Below, in pieces: positions 15,871 to 24,436 of a stretch of DNA of 24,586 nucleotides; position 1 is the first letter of the stretch, and every line of letters starts with the position of its first letter. The DNA comes from 39-52-133 sp036523795. GTDB lineage: Bacteria > Pseudomonadota > Gammaproteobacteria > Burkholderiales > Gallionellaceae. A model generated the notes under the pieces. That model was not told where the DNA came from. It did no database searches and saw only the letters and a program-made list of their open reading frames with translations. The DNA lies in the NCBI GenBank assembly GCA_036523795.1, contig DATDDN010000159.1, positions 1 through 24,586 on the forward strand. The letters run 5' to 3'. A program made the translations under genes and the position numbers.

Positions 15871-15893
15871 GCGGGCCGCAGCACTGCTATAAT
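15871..15893 (+). promoter_or_regulatory. Sigma-70 promoter of the kdsD-kdsC-lpt cluster
   Basis: Perfect -10 TATAAT at 15888-15893 and a partial -35 (TTCGCC, near 15865-15870) with 17-bp spacing. The -10 ends 6 nt before the kdsD ATG, so transcription would begin at or next to the start codon. Confidence 0.6.
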
Positions 15894-15899
15894 TCGCCC

Positions 15900-16886
15900 A
15901 TGAAAAAACACCTCACCGCCGCCCCCCACGCCCTGGCGCTGGCACGCGAAGTCATCCTCACCGAAGCCGCTGCGGTGCAAGCCCTCACGCAACGCATCGA
16001 TGACAACTTCCTGCGCGCGCTCAACATCATCCTGTCCTGCGATGGACGGGTGATCGTCAGCGGCATGGGCAAGTCCGGCCACATCGCACGCAAGATTGCC
16101 GCCACCATGTCCAGCACCGGCACACCCGCCTATTTCGTGCACCCCGGCGAAGCCAGCCACGGCGACCTCGGCATGATCACCGCGCAGGACGTATTCATCG
16201 CCCTGTCCTACTCGGGCGAGAGCGACGAGCTGATGACCATCGTGCCGGTAATCAAGCGTCAGGGCGCCAAGCTGATCAGCCTCACCGGCAACCCCAACTC
16301 CAGCCTGGCGCGCGCCGCCGACGTGCATCTCAACGGCGCGGTGGACAAGGAAGCCTGCCCGATGGGCCTGGCGCCCACGGCCAGCACCACCGCCGCGCTT
16401 GCGCTGGGCGATGCGCTGGCCGTGGCGCTGCTCGATGCCAAGGGCTTCGGCGAAGAAGATTTTGCGCGCTCGCATCCCGGTGGCAGCCTGGGACGGCGCC
16501 TGCTCACCCATGTACGCGACATCATGCATACCGGCACCAAGGTACCCAGCGTGCCGGAAAACGCCACGCTGGCCGACGCCATCCTGGAGATGTCGCGCAA
16601 AGGACTGGGCATGACGGCGGTGGTGGACGGCAGCAACCACGTGCTGGGCATCTACACCGACGGCGATCTGCGCCGCACGCTGGAGAAGAAGCTGGATTTC
16701 GGCAGCACCCCGGTCAGCGCGGTCATGTCGCGCAAGCCGCAGTGCACCACAGCTGATGCACTGGCGGTGGAAGCGGTCAGCATCATGGAAGAACGCAAGA
16801 TCAACCAGATGCTGGTCACCGACAACGACAACAAGCTGGTGGGCGCACTCAACATGCACGACCTGCTGCGCGCGAAGGTCATCTGA
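15900..16886 (+). CDS. kdsD: D-arabinose-5-phosphate isomerase
   Basis: Interconverts ribulose 5-phosphate and arabinose 5-phosphate, the first step of Kdo synthesis for lipopolysaccharide. The 328-residue product has an N-terminal SIS domain (about 45-180) with GMGKSGH (55-61), HPGEASHGDLG (81-91) and YSGESDE (104-110). Two CBS domains (about 205-265 and 272-326) follow, the usual KdsD architecture and length. The start is fixed by the alignment of the N-terminus to the family. No Shine-Dalgarno sequence exists upstream, and the -10 box lies 6 nt away, so the mRNA may be leaderless. kdsC follows after 32 bp. Confidence 0.96.
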   Translation: MKKHLTAAPHALALAREVILTEAAAVQALTQRIDDNFLRALNIILSCDGRVIVSGMGKSGHIARKIAATMSSTGTPAYFVHPGEASHGDLGMITAQDVFIALSYSGESDELMTIVPVIKRQGAKLISLTGNPNSSLARAADVHLNGAVDKEACPMGLAPTASTTAALALGDALAVALLDAKGFGEEDFARSHPGGSLGRRLLTHVRDIMHTGTKVPSVPENATLADAILEMSRKGLGMTAVVDGSNHVLGIYTDGDLRRTLEKKLDFGSTPVSAVMSRKPQCTTADALAVEAVSIMEERKINQMLVTDNDNKLVGALNMHDLLRAKVI

Positions 16887-16918
16887 ACGGTACCAACCAA
16901 CACACCCGGGAACACTAA

Positions 16919-17437
16919 ATGCTCGCGCAACAAATCCAAGCCATACGCCTGATCGCCTTTGATGTAGATGGCATCCTCACCGACGGCGGCCTGTACCTGT
17001 CCGACTCGGGAGAAGAATTCAAGCGCTTCAACTCGCTGGACGGCCACGGCCTCAAGATGCTCAAGGCCTCCGGCGTCGAGCTGGCCATCATCACCGGCCG
17101 CACTTCGCGCTGCGTCGAACTGCGCGCGCAGAATCTCGGCATCGCACACCTGTTCCAGGGCGTGGAGGACAAGCTGGCGGTGATGCAGGAGCTGCTGGCG
17201 CAGCTCAAGCTGGCGCCGCAGGCAGCCGCCTACATGGGCGACGACGTGGTGGACCTTCCGGTGATGCGCCGCGTCGGCCTCGCCATCACCGTGCCCAATG
17301 CGCCACAGGTCGTGCGCGACCACTCACACTACGTCAGCCAGCGCGATGGCGGCCACGGTGCGGTGCGCGAAGCCTGCGAACTGATCATGTCGGCCCAGGG
17401 CACGCTGGACCAGCAACTGGCACGCTACCTGAAATGA
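16919..17437 (+). CDS. kdsC: 3-deoxy-D-manno-octulosonate 8-phosphate phosphatase
   Basis: Removes phosphate from Kdo-8-phosphate. The 172-residue product is a capless HAD phosphatase: FDVDGILTDG with Asp15 (nucleophile) and Asp17, ITGR (58-61), Lys85, and GDDVVD (107-112, metal binding). It acts as a tetramer in known relatives. A GGGA ribosome site precedes the ATG. The last bases overlap lptC (ATGA, 17434-17437), so translation is probably coupled to the LPS export genes. Confidence 0.95.
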   Translation: MLAQQIQAIRLIAFDVDGILTDGGLYLSDSGEEFKRFNSLDGHGLKMLKASGVELAIITGRTSRCVELRAQNLGIAHLFQGVEDKLAVMQELLAQLKLAPQAAAYMGDDVVDLPVMRRVGLAITVPNAPQVVRDHSHYVSQRDGGHGAVREACELIMSAQGTLDQQLARYLK

Positions 17438-18009
17438 AAGAACGCCTGATATCGTGGGCCCCCCTGCTCCCCCTGCTGCTGCTGCTGGCTGCCACCTACT
17501 GGCTGAACAAGCAGGTAGAACCCGTCACGCCAGGCAGCAGCGCCAGCCTGCGCCACGACCCGGATTACATCATCAACAATTTCACTGCCACCACCCTCGA
17601 CGAGCAGGGCAAACCCCGCTTCGTCATTTCGGCACAGAAGATGTGGCACTACCCGGATGACGACAGCACCCATCTGGACGTACCACAGCTGCTCAGCATG
17701 TCGCCCGGCTCGCCCCCCATGCGCACCTCGGCGCTGCGCGGCGAAATCTCCCGCAATGGGGACGAAGTCTTCCTGCGCGACGATGTAACCATCGTGCGCC
17801 CTGCCTCCGGCAAGCAGAGCACGCAGACCTTCACCACCGATTACCTGCACGCCACACCGGACAAGAACACGGCCGATACCGACCACCTGGTCACCCTGAC
17901 CAATGCCAGCGCCACCATGCAGGCAGTTGGCATGGAACTCAACAATTCAACGCGCACGGTAAAACTGCTGTCGCGCGTGAGAAGCACCTATGAACCTGGC
18001 AAAAATTAA
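17434..18009 (+). CDS. lptC: LPS export ABC transporter periplasmic protein LptC
   Basis: Single-pass inner-membrane protein of the LptBFGC complex that hands LPS to LptA. The 191-residue product has one N-terminal membrane segment (about 9-24) and a periplasmic beta-jellyroll-like domain of alternating strands (DYIINNFTATTLDEQGKPRF onward), the LptC/OstA-like fold. Length is normal. It overlaps kdsC by 4 bp and lptA by 20 bp. The assignment leans on position as well as sequence, since the family is divergent. Confidence 0.9.
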   Translation: MKERLISWAPLLPLLLLLAATYWLNKQVEPVTPGSSASLRHDPDYIINNFTATTLDEQGKPRFVISAQKMWHYPDDDSTHLDVPQLLSMSPGSPPMRTSALRGEISRNGDEVFLRDDVTIVRPASGKQSTQTFTTDYLHATPDKNTADTDHLVTLTNASATMQAVGMELNNSTRTVKLLSRVRSTYEPGKN

Positions 18010-18588
18010 ACTCTCCGGGCTGCTGTGCCTGCTGTTGCTGTGCCATGCGGCCAGCAGCCTGGCCGAACGCGCCGACCGCAGCAAGCCGCTGCACCTTGAA
18101 GCGAACAGTGTGTTTGTCGATGACACCAATCAGCTCAGCACCTTCGACGGCAATGTGCAGCTGGTGCAGGGCACCCTGTCGATCCAGGCCGACAGGATCG
18201 CGGTGAGCCAGGACAAGGACGGCTTCCAGCATTGCAGCGCCAGCGGCCACCTGGCGCACTTCCGCCAGAAGCGCGAGGGCGTGAACGAATACGTCGAGGC
18301 CTACGGCGAGCGCATCGAATACGACACGCGTTCGGAGATCATCGAATTCTTTGGCCAGGCGCGCATCCGCCGCGAAGGCGACGACGTGAGCGGCGAACAC
18401 ATCGTGTACAACACGCGCACCGAAGTATTCCAGGTGGACGGCTCGCACGACCAGAGCAAGACCGCACCCAGCGGCGGCCGCGTAACGGTGGTGATCCAGC
18501 CGAAGAGCAGCGCGCCCGAGAGCAATGCGGCCAGTGCCCCGCCTCCGGCCAGCCACAGCATCCCATCGACCCCATCCAGGCTAGCCCC

Positions 18589-18592
<4 letters not shown>
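17990..18592 (+). CDS. lptA: LPS transport periplasmic protein LptA
   Basis: Periplasmic bridge protein carrying LPS from LptC to the outer-membrane LptD. The 200-residue product has a signal peptide (cleavage near residue 25, after SSLA) and an OstA-like jellyroll: LHLEANSVFVDD, STFDGNVQLVQGTLSIQADR, ASGHLAHFRQK, EYDTRSEIIEFFGQARIRR. The last 35 residues are a Pro/Ser/Ala-rich tail that is probably disordered. Its TGA overlaps the lptB ATG. It overlaps lptC by 20 bp. Confidence 0.94.
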
Positions 18593-19311
<719 letters not shown>

Positions 19312-19346
19312 CGCCGCAAAGGCCAGCGCCCGCCAGACACCCCAGG

Positions 19347-20765
19347 ATGAAAGCAGCCCTACAACTCAGACAGTCTCAGCAGCTGACGCTCACGCCGCAG
19401 TTGCAGCAGGCCATCCGTCTGTTGCAGCTTTCCACATTTGAGATCACCCAGGAATCCGCCCGACTGCTGGACGAGAATCCCTTCCTCGAGCGCGAGGACG
19501 ACGTCGTCACCAGTTTTTCCTCCGACTCGGCCGCGCCCACGCAGAGCGCCAGCGGCAGCGATGCGCCCGAGCGGGAATCCAGCGCAGACAGCACGGACAA
19601 CTGGTCCGAGCCCACCTTCTCCTCATCTTCTGCCGGCGCCAGCGAGGACGACGATGACAGCTATCCCGAGATTGCCGCCGAACGCCCCACCCTGCGCGAA
19701 CACCTGATCAGCCAGACCAGCCTTAGCGCGCTCGATCTGCGCGACAGGCAGCTGATCGGCCTGCTGATCGACGCGCTGGACGACAACGGCTATCTGGCGC
19801 AGCCCCTGGAAGAAATACTCGAACTGCTGCCACCCGAACTCGATGTCACGCTGGATGATCTGGAGACTGCACTGGTGCAGCTGCAGCATCTGGACGAACC
19901 CGGCATCGCCGCGCGCAACCTGAGCGAATGCCTGTCACTGCAGCTGCACGCCATGCCGGACGACACGCCCGGGCGCGAACTGGCGCTGCGTCTGGTAGCC
20001 AGTCACCTCGACCTGCTCGGCGCGCACGACTTCACCAAGCTGAAGAAGGCGCTGCGCTGCGACGACGCCGCGCTGCGCGTGGCGCAGGACCTGATCGTGC
20101 GCCTGCAGCCGCGTCCCGGCGCAGCCTTTGCCCAGCGCACGGCGGATTACGTGGTACCCGACGTGCTGGTGGAGCGCCACGGCGGCCTCTGGCGCGCGCG
20201 CCTCAATCCGGAGGCGATGCCGCGCCTGCGTGTCAACCAGCTGTACGCCAACATCCTGCAGCGCCGCGACGAACACAGCGCGCAGGAGCTGTCCGGCCAG
20301 CTGCAGGAGGCGCGCTGGTTCATCAAGAACCTGCAGCAGCGCTTCGACACCATCCTGCGCGTGTCGCAGGCCATCGTGGAACGGCAACACCAGTTCTTCG
20401 AACACGGCGACATCGCCATGCGTCCGCTGGTGCTGCGCGAGATCGCCGAGCAGCTGGAGCTGCACGAGTCCACCATCTCGCGCGTCACCAACCAGAAGTT
20501 CATGATGACGCCCGCCGGCGTGTATGAGCTGAAATATTTCTTTGGCAGCGGCCTGAGCACCGACAGCGGCGGATCGTGCTCCTCCACTGCCATCCGCGCG
20601 CTGATCAGGAAGCTGGTTGACGAGGAAGACCCCCGGCAACCACTCACCGACAGCCGCATGTCCGAGATCCTGGCACAGCAGGGCATCATCGTTGCCCGGC
20701 GTACCGTGGCAAAATACCGGGAACTGCTGAACATCCTCCCGGTGAATCTTCGTAAATCCCTCTAA
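19347..20765 (+). CDS. rpoN: RNA polymerase sigma-54 factor
   Basis: Recognises -24/-12 promoters and needs AAA+ activators. The 472-residue product has the glutamine/leucine-rich region I (LRQSQQLTLTPQLQQAIRLL, 7-26), an acidic Ser/Asp-rich region II (about 50-115), the core-binding domain, the HTH (LREIAEQLELHESTISRV) and the RpoN box ARRTVAKYRE (450-459) that binds the -24 element. It follows lptB by 35 bp, the usual proteobacterial order. No strong Shine-Dalgarno sequence is visible. The sigma-54 promoter at 12994-13009 is one likely local target. Confidence 0.97.
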   Translation: MKAALQLRQSQQLTLTPQLQQAIRLLQLSTFEITQESARLLDENPFLEREDDVVTSFSSDSAAPTQSASGSDAPERESSADSTDNWSEPTFSSSSAGASEDDDDSYPEIAAERPTLREHLISQTSLSALDLRDRQLIGLLIDALDDNGYLAQPLEEILELLPPELDVTLDDLETALVQLQHLDEPGIAARNLSECLSLQLHAMPDDTPGRELALRLVASHLDLLGAHDFTKLKKALRCDDAALRVAQDLIVRLQPRPGAAFAQRTADYVVPDVLVERHGGLWRARLNPEAMPRLRVNQLYANILQRRDEHSAQELSGQLQEARWFIKNLQQRFDTILRVSQAIVERQHQFFEHGDIAMRPLVLREIAEQLELHESTISRVTNQKFMMTPAGVYELKYFFGSGLSTDSGGSCSSTAIRALIRKLVDEEDPRQPLTDSRMSEILAQQGIIVARRTVAKYRELLNILPVNLRKSL

Positions 20766-20780
20766 CCATAGGAGCAGGCC

Positions 20781-21104
20781 ATGAACCTCAACCTCACCGG
20801 ACGTCACCTCGAAATCACTCCCGCCATTCGTGATCATGTGCTGTCCAAGCTCGACAAGGTCAAGCGCCATTTCGACAACGTCATCGACATCAACGTGATC
20901 CTGTCGGTGGACAAGCTCAAGCAGCAGGCAGAGGCCAGTGTGCATGTGAGCGGCAAGACCATTTTTGCCGAAACCGAGGACAGCAGCCTGTACGTCGCCA
21001 TCGACAACCTGATCGACTCGCTGGATCGCCAGATCCTGAAACATAAGGAGAAAAATAACGCGCGCCGGCACGATGACAGTGGCAAACAGGCCGCAGCGGA
21101 GTAA
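20781..21104 (+). CDS. hpf: Ribosome hibernation promoting factor, short form
   Basis: Binds the 30S decoding region in stationary phase and shuts down translation. The 107-residue product matches the short HPF/RaiA family: MNLNLTGRHLEITPAIRDHV start, then strand-rich VILSVDKLKQQAEASVHVSG and a terminal helix with SLYVAIDNLIDSLDRQI. It lacks the C-terminal dimerisation domain of long HPF. GGAG lies 9 nt before the ATG, and the gene follows rpoN by 15 bp, as in many proteobacteria. Confidence 0.95.
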   Translation: MNLNLTGRHLEITPAIRDHVLSKLDKVKRHFDNVIDINVILSVDKLKQQAEASVHVSGKTIFAETEDSSLYVAIDNLIDSLDRQILKHKEKNNARRHDDSGKQAAAE

Positions 21105-21118
21105 ACTTCACCTGACCC

Positions 21119-21146
21119 GAGCGGCCGTGCGCCGCTCTTCATTTTT
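21119..21146 (+). terminator. Possible terminator or attenuator between hpf and ptsN
   Basis: GAGCGGC (21119-21125) and GCCGCTC (21131-21137) form a 7-bp stem with a 5-nt loop, followed by TTCATTTTT. It may separate hpf from ptsN or only dampen read-through. Confidence 0.6.
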
Positions 21147-21157
21147 CATATGAAACA

Positions 21158-21616
21158 ATGAACCAGATCAGCAAACTTCTGACCCAGGACAACATCCTGC
21201 TGGATGCAGAATCAACCAGCAAAAAGCGCGTGTTCGAGCGGGTAGGACTGTTATTCGAGAATTCCCAGAAGATAGGGCGCAGCCAGGTGTTCGACAGCCT
21301 GTTTGCGCGCGAAAGGCTGGGCTCCACCGGACTGGGCCAGGGCGTGGCGATTCCGCATGGCCGCGTGAAGGGCCTGCGCGATGGCGTCGCTGCCTTCGTC
21401 AAGACCCAGAACCCGATTCCCTTTGATTCACCCGACGGGCTGCCGGTCAACCTGATCTTCGTGCTGCTGGTGCCGGAACGCGCCACCGACCTGCACCTGC
21501 AACTGCTCGCCGAGCTGGCGCAGATGTTCAGCAACAAGGCGTTCCGCGAACAGCTGCAGAACAGCAATGACCCGGCCGAGATCCATCAACTGTTCAGCAA
21601 CTGGAAGGCTGACTGA
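21158..21616 (+). CDS. ptsN: Nitrogen PTS regulatory protein EIIA-Ntr
   Basis: Terminal phosphoacceptor of the regulatory PTS; its phosphorylation state controls potassium transport and other targets. The 152-residue product has a PTS EIIA type-2 domain, with the active-site histidine in GQGVAIPHGRV (His67). It lies between hpf and hprK. The ribosome site is weak, and the start is chosen from the family N-terminus. Confidence 0.94.
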   Translation: MNQISKLLTQDNILLDAESTSKKRVFERVGLLFENSQKIGRSQVFDSLFARERLGSTGLGQGVAIPHGRVKGLRDGVAAFVKTQNPIPFDSPDGLPVNLIFVLLVPERATDLHLQLLAELAQMFSNKAFREQLQNSNDPAEIHQLFSNWKAD

Positions 21617-21618
21617 TC

Positions 21619-22557
21619 ATGGCCCAGGTCAACATCAGGCAGATCTTCGAAGACAAGCAGGAACGCCTGGCCCTGACCTGGGTGGCTGGCGCCAGCGGCG
21701 CCGACCGTTTCCTCGACAGCGATGAGGTGAACGCGTCCAATCGCGGCCTGGTCGGCCACCTCAACCTGATCCACCCCAACTGGGTGCAGGTGCTGAGCAG
21801 CATCGAGATCGATTACGTATGCAACCTGCCGACGGAGCAGCGGGAGGCTGCGCTGCAGCAGATGGAGCGCGGCGGCTCGCTGTGCATCATCGTGGCGGGC
21901 ACCGACCGCATCCCGCCGGCGCTGATCGACTACGCCAACCGCACGCAGACGCCGCTGTTCAGCTCGCCGCAGGGCAGCGTGCACCTTATGTGGCTGGTGC
22001 GCCATTACATCACCAAGGCCCTGGCCGAATCCACCACCCGCCACGGCGTGTTCCTCGACGTGCTCGGCGTGGGCGTGCTCATCACCGGCGACAGCGGTGT
22101 GGGCAAGAGCGAACTGGGGCTGGAGCTGATCACGCGCGGCAACGGCCTGGTGGCGGACGACGTGACCGAGCTGTTCCGCATCTCGCCGGAAACGCTGGAA
22201 GGGCGCTGCCCCGAGCTGCTGCGCGACTTCCTCGAAGTGCGCGGCCTGGGCATGCTCAACATCCGCACCATGTTTGGCGAAACCGCCGTGCGCCGCAAGA
22301 AGAGCCTGAAGCTGATCGTGCACCTGCACCGCCCGCCCGGCGGTGACATGTCGCACATGGAACGCCTGCCGCTGAACGCGAGCCACCAGGAAATCCTCGG
22401 CATCAAGATCCGCACCGTCAGCATCCCGGTGATGGCCGGCCGCAACCTGGCGGTGCTGGTGGAAGCCGCCGCGCGCAACTTCGTGCTGCAGCAGCGCGGC
22501 ATCGACAGCATGCAGGAATTCATGCAGCGCCACGACCAGCACATGCAGGAACAATAA
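21619..22557 (+). CDS. hprK: HPr kinase/phosphorylase
   Basis: Phosphorylates and dephosphorylates HPr-type proteins on serine. The 312-residue product has the N-terminal domain (1-130) and the kinase domain with RHGVFLDVLGVGVLITG, Walker A GDSGVGKS (157-164), GNGLVADD (174-181) and the signature LEVRGLGMLNI (205-215). It starts 2 bp after ptsN, so the two are probably coupled. The HPr partner gene is not in this window. In proteobacteria HprK is thought to control surface or metabolic functions, not catabolite repression. Confidence 0.95.
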   Translation: MAQVNIRQIFEDKQERLALTWVAGASGADRFLDSDEVNASNRGLVGHLNLIHPNWVQVLSSIEIDYVCNLPTEQREAALQQMERGGSLCIIVAGTDRIPPALIDYANRTQTPLFSSPQGSVHLMWLVRHYITKALAESTTRHGVFLDVLGVGVLITGDSGVGKSELGLELITRGNGLVADDVTELFRISPETLEGRCPELLRDFLEVRGLGMLNIRTMFGETAVRRKKSLKLIVHLHRPPGGDMSHMERLPLNASHQEILGIKIRTVSIPVMAGRNLAVLVEAAARNFVLQQRGIDSMQEFMQRHDQHMQEQ

Positions 22558-22561
22558 CCCC

Positions 22562-23404
22562 ATGCAACTCTTCCTCATCAGCGGCATGTCCGGCTCCGGC
22601 AAGAGCGTGGCGCTCAAGGTGCTGGAAGACAGCGGTTTCTACTGCGTGGACAACCTTCCCGCCGATCTGCTGCCATCACTGATCGACAACCTGCGCGGCA
22701 GCGGCTATTCGCGCACTGCGGTAAGCATCGACGTGCGCAGCGGCAACAGCGTGCAACTGTTGCCACAGCACATCGAACAGCTCAGGCAGCGCGGCATCGA
22801 TGTGCACCTGCTGTTTCTCGATGCACAGAGCGACACCCTGGTGAAGCGTTTCTCCGAGACGCGCCGCCGCCATCCGCTCAGCGACGACCAGCTGACCCTG
22901 ACCGAATGCGTGCAACGCGAACGCGAGCTGCTCGCCGGTATCGCCCGCATCGGCCACCGCATCGACACCAGTGACCTGCGCGCCAACGCGCTGCAGTCGT
23001 GGATCAAGGATTTCATCCGCGTCGATCGCGCACATCTGACCTTGCTGTTCCAGTCGTTCGGCTTCAAGCACGGCATCCCGCTCGATGCGGACCTGGTGTT
23101 CGATGTGCGCTGCCTGCCCAACCCGCATTACGATCCGGTGCTGCGTCCGCTCACCGGCTGCGATGCGCCGGTGATCGAATTCCTCGAGAACACCGAGTCA
23201 GTGCAGAAAATGTACAACGACATCCGCACTTTCGTCAGCGACTGGCTGCCCTGCTACATCGCCGACAACCGCAGCTACCTCACCGTGGCCATAGGCTGCA
23301 CCGGCGGCCAGCATCGCTCGGTGTACTTCGCCGAAAAGCTGGCGCGTCACTTCGAATCGCAGCAGCAGGTGCTGCTGCGCCACCGCGAACTGTCCGCCGC
23401 ATAA
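22562..23404 (+). CDS. rapZ: RNase adapter protein RapZ
   Basis: In enterobacteria RapZ guides RNase E to the GlmZ small RNA and so controls glucosamine-6-phosphate synthesis. The 280-residue product has Walker A GMSGSGKS (8-15), FYCVDNLPADLLP, IDVRS (56-60), and the C-terminal domain with FDVRCLPNPHYDP and GCTGGQHRSVY. Length is normal. It follows hprK by 4 bp. Whether this organism has GlmY/GlmZ is unknown; the role may be a more general RNA or metabolite-sensing one. Confidence 0.95.
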   Translation: MQLFLISGMSGSGKSVALKVLEDSGFYCVDNLPADLLPSLIDNLRGSGYSRTAVSIDVRSGNSVQLLPQHIEQLRQRGIDVHLLFLDAQSDTLVKRFSETRRRHPLSDDQLTLTECVQRERELLAGIARIGHRIDTSDLRANALQSWIKDFIRVDRAHLTLLFQSFGFKHGIPLDADLVFDVRCLPNPHYDPVLRPLTGCDAPVIEFLENTESVQKMYNDIRTFVSDWLPCYIADNRSYLTVAIGCTGGQHRSVYFAEKLARHFESQQQVLLRHRELSAA

Positions 23405-23407
23405 GTC

Positions 23408-23785
23408 ATGCGCAACGCACTGCTCTCCCTCAAACCCGGCGACTGGCTGGTGCTGCTGGCGGGCTGCGTCTTTACCGCATGGCTGACGCACAGCGTGTGG
23501 CATGGCGGCGCAGCCGACACCGCCATCATCCGCAGCGGCGGCAAGATCTTCCGCGAAGTGCCGTTGTCGCGCGACGCACTGATCGAGGTGCCCGGCCCGC
23601 TCGGCATAAGCCAGGTCGCCATCCAGCATGCCCAGGCACGCATCGCCTCCGACCCCAGCCCGCGCCAGTACTGCGTGCACCAGGGCTGGCTCAAGCAGGC
23701 CGGCGAAATCGCCATCTGCCTGCCCAACCAGGTCAGCGTCGAACTCAGCGGCAGGACCAAGCGCTATGACAGTCTCAACTACTAG
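23408..23785 (+). CDS. NusG domain II-containing protein
   Basis: 125 residues: one N-terminal membrane segment (about 12-29) and a small exported domain ending with SPRQYCVHQGWLKQAG and EIAICLPNQVSVEL, the pattern of NusG_II family proteins. Despite the name it has no NGN or KOW domain of NusG and is not a transcription factor. It begins 3 bp after rapZ and overlaps the next gene by 20 bp. In other bacteria this family is regularly next to a Gx-transporter protein, so the two likely act together. The function is unknown. Confidence 0.85.
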   Translation: MRNALLSLKPGDWLVLLAGCVFTAWLTHSVWHGGAADTAIIRSGGKIFREVPLSRDALIEVPGPLGISQVAIQHAQARIASDPSPRQYCVHQGWLKQAGEIAICLPNQVSVELSGRTKRYDSLNY

Positions 23786-24341
23786 CCCGCCAGAAGAAGG
23801 CAAGCCCACCACCCTGCGGCTCGCGGCCACCGCCGAGGACCACCACATCGCGCGCATGGCGGCGCTCGCCCTGGGGCTGTCGGTGCTGGAAGCGGCGATT
23901 CCCTCGCCCATCCCCGGGGTCAAGCCAGGCCTGGCGAATATCGTCACCCTGGTCGTGCTGCAGCGCTACGGCTGGCAGAGTGCGGCGTGGGTGTCGCTGC
24001 TGCGCGTGCTGGCAGGCAGCCTGCTCTTCGGCAGTTTCCTCGCCCCCGGCTTCTTCCTCAGCCTGTCCGGCGCCGTGTGCAGCCTGGCTGTGCTCGCGGT
24101 GAGCCAGCACTTGCCGGCGCGCTGGTTCGGCACCGTCAGCCACAGCGTGCTGGCCGCGTTCGCCCATATCGCCGGCCAGATGGTGGTGGTGTACCTGTGG
24201 CTGATTCCCCACGCCGGCATCGCCTACCTGCTGCCGGTGTTCGCTGCCGCTGCGCTGGTGTTTGGCACGGTGAACGGCTTGATTGCGGCGCGTTTCATGG
24301 ACGCTCAAAATCAACTGCGTCCGCAGATTACGCAGCTTTGA
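23766..24341 (+). CDS. Gx transporter family membrane protein
   Basis: 191 residues with about five membrane helices, starting near ARMAALALGLSVLEAAIPSP and with the conserved PGVKPGLANIVTLVVL segment. It belongs to the family once called heptaprenyl diphosphate synthase component I, now often Gx transporter. The start at 23766 (MTVSTTSP) overlaps the NusG_II gene by 20 bp. The frame is open further upstream, but only within that gene. The last residues (RPQITQL) and the stop are encoded by one arm of the dispersed repeat, so the C-terminus may be recently altered. The substrate is unknown. Confidence 0.8.
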   Translation: MTVSTTSPPEEGKPTTLRLAATAEDHHIARMAALALGLSVLEAAIPSPIPGVKPGLANIVTLVVLQRYGWQSAAWVSLLRVLAGSLLFGSFLAPGFFLSLSGAVCSLAVLAVSQHLPARWFGTVSHSVLAAFAHIAGQMVVVYLWLIPHAGIAYLLPVFAAAALVFGTVNGLIAARFMDAQNQLRPQITQL

Positions 24342-24385
24342 GATTAAGAGCCCCCTGAATCTGCGTTCATCTGCGTAATCTGCGG
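24321..24385 (+). repeat. 15-bp perfect inverted repeat overlapping the Gx-transporter 3' end
   Basis: CCGCAGATTACGCAG (24321-24335) and its exact complement CTGCGTAATCTGCGG (24371-24385) flank 35 bp. The left arm encodes the end of the Gx-transporter protein. A long hairpin is possible in the transcript and may slow or stop read-through into ubiX. Confidence 0.85.
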
Positions 24386-24388
24386 ATG
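24358..24388 (-). repeat. Dispersed intergenic repeat, copy 2
   Basis: The reverse complement matches 3550-3580 at 26 of 31 positions. It includes the right arm of the perfect inverted repeat and lies just upstream of ubiX. Confidence 0.7.
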
Positions 24389-24436
24389 GGCTGTTTTTGC
24401 AGCATAATGAACCATCACCAACGGCATACATCGCTC

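Noticed and set aside
18232..18588. 119-codon upstream extension of lptB
   Set aside because: It overlaps lptA in another frame; the ATGA overlap start gives a standard 240-residue LptB.
23628..23765. 46-codon upstream extension of the Gx-transporter gene
   Set aside because: It runs inside the NusG_II gene in another frame and encodes a low-complexity Ser/Ala/Pro/Arg string.
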